Positions 16,601-22,444 of a DNA stretch of 34,955 nt are shown here, in pieces (positions within the stretch are counted from its first letter, which is position 1; each line of letters begins with the position of its first letter). The stretch comes from Actinomycetota bacterium (GTDB lineage: Bacteria > Actinomycetota > Acidimicrobiia > Acidimicrobiales > Acidimicrobilacustridaceae): positions 1 through 34,955 of the forward strand of contig JACPNV010000030.1 in the NCBI GenBank assembly GCA_016185305.1, given 5' to 3'. A program made the translations under genes and the position numbers. The notes under the pieces were generated by a model. That model saw only the letters and a list, made by a program, of their open reading frames with translations. It was not told where the DNA came from and searched no databases.

Positions 16601-17722
16601 TCAGAACAGTGGAAGGCCGCAAAGGGCCTTGCCGATGAAGTCGTAGAGAACGTCGCTGGTGGGTGCCATCACGGCTGCGGCGCGGGAATCGCGGAACAGC
16701 CGCTCGACGCCCACCTCCTTGCGGAACGCAGCGCCGCCACACAGGCGCATGCACGCGTCTGTGACCTCGATGGCAGCGTCGCCGGCGGCGGCCTTCGCTT
16801 CGAGCACCCGGAGCGTCGCGTCGTCGCGGTCGCCCTCGACCGCGCGGACCGCGTCGTCGACGAGCATGGCGACTTGATCGGTTGTGACCTTCGAGCGGGC
16901 GAGCCGGAGCCGGTTGACCGGGTTGTTCGCCAGTGACTCGTCGAGATGTTCGAGCCGCGTGGCGGACAGATGTGAGGCGGTGCGATCGATGGCCGCGGCC
17001 ATCACACCGACCGATATCGACGCGCTCATCAGCGAGAACCACGGGAGCACGGTGCCGATCATGATGTCGAAGCCCCCGCCGTCGTCGCCGAGTCGGTGGT
17101 CAGCCGGGATGCGCGCCCCGACCGCGCTCACGGGACTCGAGTCGTTGCCACGCAGGCCGAGGCCGTCGAACGGCGCGTCGACCTTGATGCCCTGCGTCGA
17201 GGCGGGCACGAGCCAGATCGTGCTGGCCCCTTCCGCCCCGACCGGCCGGCTGGACCAGACGAAGCTGTCAGCCGCAGTCGCCGCTGTCACCCAGCTCTTG
17301 GAGGCGTCGAGGATGATCTCGTCGCCGTCGGCGTCTGCTGTCGAGAGCGGCGCCCAGAAATGACTGCGCGAGCCGCTCTCGGAGAACGCCAGAGTCGTGA
17401 GATGCCGGCCCGCGGCGATGTCTCGCCGGACCGACTCCGGGCCGAGCTCTTCGAGCACGGCCGTCGCCGCGTAGTGCATGCACACGATCATCGCCGTGGA
17501 CGTGCAGCTGCCGGCGATGCGCCCGACGACGTCTGTGGCTGCACGCAAGCCGAGTCCGGTGCCACCGACCTCGGTTGCGCTGATCAAGCCGAGCAGCCCC
17601 GCGTCGCGCAACGCGTCGATGTTGCCGCTCGGAAAGCGACCCTCGGTGTCCACTGCTACCGCGGCAGGCTCGATCGACGCGGCGACCACCTCTTCGAGCG
17701 CGCGTGCGTATCCGTCGGGCAT
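16601..17722 (-). CDS. Acyl-CoA-dehydrogenase-family flavoprotein, atypical active site
   Basis: This 373-residue protein has the acyl-CoA dehydrogenase fold order: an N-terminal helical domain (LRDAGLLGLISATEVGGTGL), middle beta domain (LAFSESGSRSHFW, then DASKSWVTAATAADSF) and C-terminal helical domain (CMRLCGGAAFRKEVGVERL, then FRDSRAAAVMAPTSDVLYD). Members oxidise acyl-CoA thioesters with FAD, but some are monooxygenases such as DszC. Where many dehydrogenases have the catalytic Glu in EGT, this protein reads APT, so classic alpha-beta dehydrogenation is doubtful. The ATG at 17722 was chosen because GGAGGAA lies five bases upstream. It is the first gene of the leftward seven-gene operon, so it probably works on the same unknown compound. 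Confidence 0.85.
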   Translation of the reverse strand: MPDGYARALEEVVAASIEPAAVAVDTEGRFPSGNIDALRDAGLLGLISATEVGGTGLGLRAATDVVGRIAGSCTSTAMIVCMHYAATAVLEELGPESVRRDIAAGRHLTTLAFSESGSRSHFWAPLSTADADGDEIILDASKSWVTAATAADSFVWSSRPVGAEGASTIWLVPASTQGIKVDAPFDGLGLRGNDSSPVSAVGARIPADHRLGDDGGGFDIMIGTVLPWFSLMSASISVGVMAAAIDRTASHLSATRLEHLDESLANNPVNRLRLARSKVTTDQVAMLVDDAVRAVEGDRDDATLRVLEAKAAAGDAAIEVTDACMRLCGGAAFRKEVGVERLFRDSRAAAVMAPTSDVLYDFIGKALCGLPLF

Positions 17723-17751
17723 CGGTTCCTCCTCCATGCTCCCGTTTGGAA

Positions 17752-17783
17752 GCCTCAAGTCGTCAAGTCCTCAACTCCTCGAC
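17752..17783. repeat. Four imperfect 8-base tandem repeats in the operon leader
   Basis: GCCTCAAG, TCGTCAAG, TCCTCAAC and TCCTCGAC follow one another without gaps, 30 bases before the acyl-CoA-dehydrogenase-like start on the minus strand. They could be binding sites or leader structure, or simple chance. Confidence 0.4.
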
Positions 17784-17787
17784 TACG

Positions 17788-17797
17788 AACGATCGTT
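17788..17797. promoter_or_regulatory. Candidate operator palindrome upstream of the seven-gene operon
   Basis: AACGATCGTT is a perfect 10-base palindrome 66 bases upstream of the first gene of the leftward operon, in the 155-base gap to the membrane protein gene. Its size and position suit a TetR-type dimer, but no regulator is adjacent. Confidence 0.3.
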
Positions 17798-17877
17798 TGC
17801 GTCGCGAAGTTCCCGACGCTCGACACTCTTCGGAGCGTCATCACGCTTCGGATGAGACGCCAGGAGTCTCGCGCCGT

Positions 17878-19263
17878 TCACCAGTACGTGCCGACGAGTG
17901 AGAACAGCACCAAGGTGAACGCCGCTTGCACGGTTGTCCAGAGGTAGGCCTCGCCGCGGCTCGGCGCGAGCGCCAACACCGCGACTGCGGCCCACACCGT
18001 GAACGGCAGCCAGATGCGCTCGACCTCGCCCGCGGATAGCCCCGAGAGATCGGCGAAGACCACGGCTGCGACCCCGCCGCCCGCGAGCAGCCACGCCCGA
18101 CGGTCTCGAAGCAGGGCGAAGCCGACGGCGACGGCGGGCCCCAGGGCGAGAGCCCAGGCCGAAAGGTTGTTGACCAGGAAGTAGCCGTACGGTCGATCGA
18201 CGTCGAGCGTGTAGTACTCGGCGCGGGTGGCGGCCAGGCCGGCAAACCACCAGAAGCCGAGCGGGACCAGGGCGACCACCAGCACGACGGCGACGCCGCC
18301 GGCGATCAGCAGCGGCCGCCAACTGTGCCGGTACCAGGCGACCATCAGCGGAACGAATGCCATGAGCACCATGCCGTAGGAGAGGAGCGCGGCGGTCGCC
18401 GCCAGCAGGCCGGCACTGCAAGAGAGCACGATGCTCCGGCGTCGGTCGCAACCGGTGGCCAGGACGAGGAGCGCCACGACCCAACTCGTGACGCCGACGT
18501 AGAGCGCGTCAGCCGACGTCGCCATCCACAGAGCGGCCGGCGCCAGCGCGACGAAGGGAGCAAGACGGCGGGCGGCATCTGTGCCGACGACGTCGCGCAC
18601 CGCGATCAGCAGGGCGGGGACCGACGTGGCTCCCACCAGGAGGACGAGCGCCGCGGCCCATCCGGGGCCTCGCAACCCGGCGCGATCGAGCACACCCATG
18701 AGGAGTGGGAAGCCGGGCGGGTGCCCGCGGATCTGGATGCTCTCCGTGCTGAGGTTCGGCACGAAGGTGCGCAGGAAGTCGCCGGGACCAACGCTCGCGC
18801 GCCGCACGGCCGACTCGTACTCGCGCTCCCATTCGAGCCCGCGAGCCAGACCGTTGTCGCCGTCGGCCACCGCCAGAGCGATCCACCAGGCGAGTGAAGC
18901 GAGAGTGGTCGCGGCCGCCATCTGCCACCAGCGAAGGCGGCTCGCGGCCCACGGCAGCACGGCGATCGTCAAGGCACCGACGAGAGCCGGCAACCAGACG
19001 AGCGCCGGGGCCTGCGTGCGGTAGTGACCGAGCAGCGGGGGAGTGAACAGGACGATCTTCCGGCCGTCGCTCATCAGGTGGATGCCCCACACCCGACCCA
19101 CGGCGATGATCGCTCCCCAGGCCGCCAGAGCAAGACCTGCCAACACCACGACTCGCCACGTCCCTGATGCTCGGCGGACCTCGCCGGCTCGGGCTGCGCT
19201 GTCAGGGTCGGTCCGCAGCGGCGCAGGTCGCGCTTCGATCACATCGCCGTCCCGGCCGGACAT
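17878..19263 (-). CDS. Polytopic membrane protein, probable GT-C-type glycosyltransferase
   Basis: The 461-residue protein has about ten to twelve hydrophobic helices with a short charged N-terminus. A long exported loop (about 140-185) contains LRTFVPNLS and then IQIRGHPPGFPLLMGV; the GHPPG motif before a helix is common in actinobacterial GT-C-like proteins that use polyprenyl-phosphate sugars. The methylthioxylose transferase (MtxT) group is one candidate relative, but this rests on the general pattern only. The ATG at 19263 has no strong ribosome-binding site. It stands alone between the seven-gene operon (155 bases downstream) and vapC (60 bases upstream), all on the same strand. Confidence 0.75.
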   Translation of the reverse strand: MSGRDGDVIEARPAPLRTDPDSAARAGEVRRASGTWRVVVLAGLALAAWGAIIAVGRVWGIHLMSDGRKIVLFTPPLLGHYRTQAPALVWLPALVGALTIAVLPWAASRLRWWQMAAATTLASLAWWIALAVADGDNGLARGLEWEREYESAVRRASVGPGDFLRTFVPNLSTESIQIRGHPPGFPLLMGVLDRAGLRGPGWAAALVLLVGATSVPALLIAVRDVVGTDAARRLAPFVALAPAALWMATSADALYVGVTSWVVALLVLATGCDRRRSIVLSCSAGLLAATAALLSYGMVLMAFVPLMVAWYRHSWRPLLIAGGVAVVLVVALVPLGFWWFAGLAATRAEYYTLDVDRPYGYFLVNNLSAWALALGPAVAVGFALLRDRRAWLLAGGGVAAVVFADLSGLSAGEVERIWLPFTVWAAVAVLALAPSRGEAYLWTTVQAAFTLVLFSLVGTYW

Positions 19264-19284
19264 GGCAGCACGCTAACGGGCGCG

Positions 19285-19296
19285 GCCGGGCCCGGC
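19285..19296. terminator. GC palindrome after vapC, weak terminator candidate
   Basis: GCCGGGCCCGGC is a perfect 12-base palindrome between the vapC stop and the start of the membrane protein gene. It could fold as a short hairpin, but it has no T-run and a tight loop, so a terminator role is uncertain. Confidence 0.2.
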
Positions 19297-19303
19297 GGGC
19301 CGT

Positions 19304-19335
19304 ACCTCTACCCGTCGTCACCTCTACCCGTCGTC
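19304..19335. repeat. 16-base perfect tandem duplication across the vapC stop
   Basis: ACCTCTACCCGTCGTC occurs twice in direct succession (19304-19319 and 19320-19335). The copy at 19320-19335 holds the vapC stop codon and last codons; the other lies just beyond it, so the protein is not changed. Confidence 0.85.
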
Positions 19336-19758
19336 GCGTGGGCGGCGCCAGCGGACACCGTCGAACCGGCTGAAGTCCGCGTCATGGCTGATGATCGTCG
19401 CCCCGTGCTCGATGGACAGCGCCGCGAGATGGGCGTCGGAGGTCAGGTTGCCTCCCGTGCCGGATTCGAGGAGCAGGCCGCGCAGCACGCCGAGATGGCG
19501 TTCGGTCGGCCCGACGACGACGCTCGGCGGCTGATCGAGCCACAAGCCGATCGTCGCCATGGCGTCAGCCACCGGCAGGGGATCGGGGAGCAGCCCGACC
19601 TTCGTCGTCAACCGCAGGAAGGCGAGCAGCACGAACCAGCTGAACGCGACTGCTTCGGGGCCTCCCAGGGCCGAGTCGAGCCACTCGCGGGACACTTCGT
19701 GCTTGGGATCGGATTCGTTGACCGCGTAGATCAACACGTTCGCATCGACGAGGTTCAC
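19324..19758 (-). CDS. vapC: VapC-family PIN-domain ribonuclease toxin
   Basis: This 144-residue PIN domain starts MNLVDANVLIYAVNE with catalytic Asp5. SWFVLLAFLRLTT, near residues 40-52, is the pattern of the mycobacterial PIN family in which the usual Glu is replaced. Further on are SDAHLAAL with Asp108 and ISHDADFSRF with Asp126, completing the Mg2+ site. Such toxins cleave tRNA or rRNA when not bound by VapB. The GTG start overlaps the antitoxin stop (19755-19758), as expected for a coupled pair. A 16-base tandem duplication begins at its stop codon. The length is usual for the family. Confidence 0.92.
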   Translation of the reverse strand: MNLVDANVLIYAVNESDPKHEVSREWLDSALGGPEAVAFSWFVLLAFLRLTTKVGLLPDPLPVADAMATIGLWLDQPPSVVVGPTERHLGVLRGLLLESGTGGNLTSDAHLAALSIEHGATIISHDADFSRFDGVRWRRPRDDG

Positions 19759-20021
19759 GTGCCGCGACGTTGCTTTCGTACGAGCTCTTCGTCCTCGAGC
19801 TCGCTCGCGAGCTGCAGCGCGCGGTCGAGGTTGACCGTTGGCAGACCGAGAGCCGCAGTCGGCGTGCGGAACGACGCACGGCGGCGGGGCCGGGCGAGAC
19901 CCTCACGGATGGCGTCGTTGAGCGCAACCTTGAAGGAGACGTTTCGCTCTGCCATCCGCTTGCGGACGAGCTGCTCGGTGTCGGGATCGAGCGTGACCGT
20001 CGTGCGCACAACGTGCATCAT
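19755..20021 (-). CDS. vapB: VapB-family ribbon-helix-helix antitoxin
   Basis: The 88-residue protein has an N-terminal ribbon-helix-helix motif: VVRTTVTLDPDTEQLVRKRM, then SFKVALNDAIREGLA. The C-terminal tail is charged and would wrap around the VapC toxin. It should bind its own promoter and repress the pair. The start is one of two adjacent ATG codons (20021 or 20018); an upstream extension of the frame lacks a ribosome-binding site. The start codons lie inside one arm of a 9-base inverted repeat, consistent with autoregulation. The toxin gene overlaps its stop. Confidence 0.88.
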   Translation of the reverse strand: MMHVVRTTVTLDPDTEQLVRKRMAERNVSFKVALNDAIREGLARPRRRASFRTPTAALGLPTVNLDRALQLASELEDEELVRKQRRGT

Positions 20022-20051
20022 AGCATCACCCAATATGGCTGCATGATGCAC
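20013..20051. promoter_or_regulatory. Inverted-repeat operator of vapBC
   Basis: GTGCATCAT (20013-20021) and ATGATGCAC (20043-20051) are perfect 9-base inverted arms with 21 bases between them, a spacing of about three helical turns centre to centre. One arm includes the vapB start codon. VapBC complexes usually bind such sites to repress their own operon. Confidence 0.6.
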
Positions 20052-20108
20052 CAACGGGCGTGGACACAACCCGTCGTAGGGTGAGCCCTTGACGCCGCGC
20101 GTCCGAGA

Positions 20109-20135
20109 TGTTCAAGTATTCAAGAGAACATTTGA
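20109..20135. promoter_or_regulatory. Candidate regulatory site upstream of the methyltransferase operon
   Basis: This AT-richer patch holds the direct repeat TTCAAG (20111-20116, 20119-20124), inverted TGTTC/GAACA arms, and TCAA-N8-TTGA (20120-20135), which resembles ArsR-type operators in outline. A TTGACG (20089-20094) could be a -35 box. No regulator gene is adjacent, so the assignment is weak. Confidence 0.25.
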
Positions 20136-20219
20136 TCCGTGGAGAACAGCGGCTCCGAACAAGCCACTGACCCAGGACAGACCAGGCGGGGCGCCTGGCA
20201 TGAACAATGGAGGCGATCA

Positions 20220-20996
20220 ATGCACGACACCATCTCCGTCGATCCGGAGGCTCTGCGGGCCGACGTTCGCGACAAGTACAAGGACGTGGCGACCAACCCC
20301 CAGGGTGACTTCCACTTCCACACCGGGCGGCCGCTCGCCGCACTCCTCGGCTACGACCGCGCTGTCGTCGACGCGCTGCCCGATCGGGCGGTCGAATCCT
20401 TCGCGGGCGTCGGCAACCCCCATTCGGTGCGCCCGTTGGCTGCGGGCGAGCGTGTGGTCGACCTCGGCTCCGGAGCCGGCTTCGACTGCTTCATCGCCGC
20501 CCAAGCCGTCGGCACCGCCGGGGCGGTCGTCGGCGTCGACATGACGCCCGAGATGCTGGCCAAGTCGCGGGAGACGGCCGCCGAGCTCGGGCTCGACAAC
20601 GTCGAGTTCCGTGAGGGCATCCTCGAAGAGCTCCCCGTCGAGGACGGCTGGGCCGACGCGGTCATCTCCAACGGCGTCATCAACCTCGTTGCCGACAAGG
20701 CGGCCGTGTTCGCCCAGGCCTACCGAGTCCTCCGTCCCGGCGGCGCCATCCAGTTCGCCGACATCGCCAACGGCAAGCCGCTCCCCGAGCAGGCGGTGTG
20801 CTCGATCGACCTGTGGACCGGCTGCGTGGGCGGCGGCAAGCCGGTCGGCGACTGGTGTGGCCTCCTCGAGAATGCCGGCTTCAGCGACATCTCCGTCGGT
20901 CCCGCCATCGACGCGTTCGGCGGCTCCGGTGGGGAGAAGAACGCCCGCGCGTTCGACGTCTCAGCGCACGTCTTCTTGGCGACCAAGCCGGAATGA
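20220..20996 (+). CDS. ArsM-like class I SAM methyltransferase lacking one arsenic-site Cys
   Basis: A 258-residue SAM-dependent methyltransferase with motif I DLGSGAGFDC (81-90), acidic loop VGVDMTPEML (105-113), ISNGVINL (149-156) and the post-motif RVLRPGG. The sequence pattern is that of the arsenite methyltransferase (ArsM/AS3MT) family. In characterised ArsM three Cys bind As(III). Here the equivalents of the first (Cys90) and third (Cys202 in TGCVGG) remain, while the middle one, usually in SNCVxNL, is Gly152. Arsenic methylation is therefore doubtful; a sulfur, selenium or small-thiol substrate is possible given the TusA- and DsrE-like partners. The ATG at 20220 has GGAGG six bases upstream, and the stop overlaps the next start (ATGA). 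Confidence 0.85.
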   Translation: MHDTISVDPEALRADVRDKYKDVATNPQGDFHFHTGRPLAALLGYDRAVVDALPDRAVESFAGVGNPHSVRPLAAGERVVDLGSGAGFDCFIAAQAVGTAGAVVGVDMTPEMLAKSRETAAELGLDNVEFREGILEELPVEDGWADAVISNGVINLVADKAAVFAQAYRVLRPGGAIQFADIANGKPLPEQAVCSIDLWTGCVGGGKPVGDWCGLLENAGFSDISVGPAIDAFGGSGGEKNARAFDVSAHVFLATKPE

Positions 20997-21223
20997 CCGA
21001 GCACACCCTCGATGCCGGAACGCTCGGCTGCGGTGACGGTCTCGCCGCCTGGTTCCGCCAGCAACTCAGGGGCGCTTCGCCTGGCGACACGCTGCGCTGC
21101 ATCGTGCGTGACCCGTCGGCTCGCGAAGAGCTTCCTGCCCTGGCCCGCCTCATGGGCCACACCTGCACATCCATCGAAGCGATCGACGATCACTTCCTCA
21201 TCACCGTGGAGATAGCCAAATGA
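20993..21223 (+). CDS. TusA-like sulfur-carrier protein with altered active site
   Basis: A 76-residue protein that aligns by eye with TusA/SirA: TLDAGTLGCGDGLAAW at the N-terminus, SPGDTLRCIVRDPSAREELP in the middle and a C-terminal strand IDDHFLITVEIAK. TusA proteins carry a persulfide on the first Cys of a CPxP motif. Here the Cys is kept (residue 13) but the motif is CGDG, so the carrier may accept a different partner. It overlaps both neighbours by ATGA (methyltransferase at 20993-20996, DsrE-like at 21220-21223), so the three are made in fixed proportion. At this length the family assignment is good but not certain. Confidence 0.75.
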   Translation: MTEHTLDAGTLGCGDGLAAWFRQQLRGASPGDTLRCIVRDPSAREELPALARLMGHTCTSIEAIDDHFLITVEIAK

Positions 21224-21582
21224 GTGACAAGCTCCTGTTCAACTGCACCCACAAGGCCGACGCCGAACGAGCCACCCTGCCGTTCGTGGCGGCGAACATC
21301 GCCGCCATCGCCGGCCAGAACGCGGTCGTCCTCTGCACGATCGACGCCGTCTGGCTCGGCACGAACGGTGGCACCGGCGGCATCGAGGCCGACGGCCTCC
21401 CCAAGCTCAGCGACCTCTACGACGAGTACGTCGGCAACGGGGGAGAGGTCTGGCTGTGTGCCGCCTGCACCAAGCCGCGCAACATCGGCGAGGACCAACT
21501 CGCCAAGGGCGCCAAGATCGTCGGCGCGGCGGCGGTCGTCGAGGAGATCGTCAACGGGGCCAAGGCAGTCGCGTTCGCCTGA
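21220..21582 (+). CDS. DsrE-family sulfur-relay protein
   Basis: The 120-residue protein has the DsrE/DsrF fold order: LLFNCTHKADAERATLPFVA at the start, VVLCTIDAVWL in the second strand, and GGEVWLCAACTKPRNI (about 75-90) in the third, where sulfur-relay members carry the reactive Cys. Such proteins pass persulfide sulfur to or from TusA-like carriers. The pairing with a TusA-like protein and a methyltransferase suggests a carrier-bound sulfur or chalcogen substrate that is then methylated; this is inference. It is the last gene of the operon and is followed 11 bases later by a strong hairpin. Confidence 0.82.
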   Translation: MSDKLLFNCTHKADAERATLPFVAANIAAIAGQNAVVLCTIDAVWLGTNGGTGGIEADGLPKLSDLYDEYVGNGGEVWLCAACTKPRNIGEDQLAKGAKIVGAAAVVEEIVNGAKAVAFA

Positions 21583-21593
21583 CCTCCATTGGC

Positions 21594-21629
21594 GCGGGCG
21601 CCCCGGCCGTCGGCGGTTGGGGCGCCCGC
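21594..21629. terminator. Strong hairpin between convergent operons, likely bidirectional terminator
   Basis: Arms 21594-21604 and 21619-21629 are perfectly complementary over 11 bases (GCGGGCGCCCC with GGGGCGCCCGC), with a 14-base loop. It lies between the DsrE-like stop and the convergent MOSC stop. No T-run follows, as is common in GC-rich actinobacteria. Confidence 0.75.
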
Positions 21630-21655
21630 CGTCATCGAGATCGTTCAGCCGGCAA

Positions 21656-22444
21656 TCAGACCGCCAGGAGCTCGACCGGGTCGCCTACTCGCACGGTGCC
21701 CGGAGAGCGGACGGTTGCGTAGGCGCCGAGGTTCTGCTCGTTTTGCGCGGCCAGCGACTTGAAGATCTGGAGATCGCGGTCGAGTCGGTGCGCCGCCTGC
21801 GCCTTGGTGGGCATCGTGCAGCGGATGGTGGGCATGGTGATGTCGAGCACCACGCTGCGGACCGAGAGCGATGCGCCGACCCAGTCGTTCTCCACGAAAC
21901 CGGACAGCTCGTCGGTGGTCTCGACGAGGATCGTCGGTCGGAACCGGTGCGGGCTCCAGTTGCCCTCGCGATGGCCCTCGGCCGCGGCGGCGAGCGCCGC
22001 CGTGGTCAGGACGTGGACGGGCGACAGGTCGAGGAACGAGCCGGGCGGTGTGGGCCACTCGAAGGTGTCTTCGTCTTCGTGGTCGACGTTGAAGCTCATC
22101 GTGAACGTCGTCGCGGTGTCGCCGGCGGGGCGCAGCGACACCGGCGTCTCGAGCCACTCGCTGAGCACCGCATCGGCCTCGGGTCCCGGTTCGGCGAGGC
22201 TGGTGCCGTCGGGAAGCTCGATCTCCGGACCCGCCGGCGTGAGCCACGCCTTCGCCTCGAGCAACCGGCTGACGCGCTTCGCGGACAGCACCTGACTGGT
22301 CTCGGTGCTGACCACGCCCCAGCTTCGGTCACCCTCGAGGCTGCCGGAAAGGATGACTCCGCTCTCGAGCGCTTCGCCTTGCATGGACTTCACGGGGTAG
22401 CGGTTGATGGCCGCGACGGTTCCGATGGTTTGACCGTTGGTCAT
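21656..22444 (-). CDS. MOSC-domain protein (MOSC N-terminal plus MOSC)
   Basis: A 262-residue protein of the mARC/YcbX-like group: N-terminal beta-barrel start VAAINRYPVKSMQGEAL (10-26), GDRSWGVV (38-45), HRFRPTILV (166-174), and the MOSC core with Cys209 in TIRCTMPT, the residue that ligates molybdenum in mARC proteins. Members reduce N-hydroxylated compounds or transfer sulfur using the molybdenum cofactor. No ferredoxin domain is attached, so an electron donor would be separate. The ATG at 22444 has AAGGAG upstream and overlaps the stop of the preceding gene by ATGA. It is the last gene of the six-gene leftward operon, and a molybdate-type transporter lies about 7 kb away. Confidence 0.88.
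   Translation of the reverse strand: MTNGQTIGTVAAINRYPVKSMQGEALESGVILSGSLEGDRSWGVVSTETSQVLSAKRVSRLLEAKAWLTPAGPEIELPDGTSLAEPGPEADAVLSEWLETPVSLRPAGDTATTFTMSFNVDHEDEDTFEWPTPPGSFLDLSPVHVLTTAALAAAAEGHREGNWSPHRFRPTILVETTDELSGFVENDWVGASLSVRSVVLDITMPTIRCTMPTKAQAAHRLDRDLQIFKSLAAQNEQNLGAYATVRSPGTVRVGDPVELLAV

Noticed and set aside
11292..20996. Arsenosugar biosynthesis cluster
   Set aside because: A DUF2064 transferase, GT2, radical SAM enzyme and ArsM-like enzyme are all here, but the radical SAM protein lacks the ArsS-type C-terminal domain, the ArsM-like enzyme lacks an arsenic-site Cys, and it lies in a separate operon 8 kb away.
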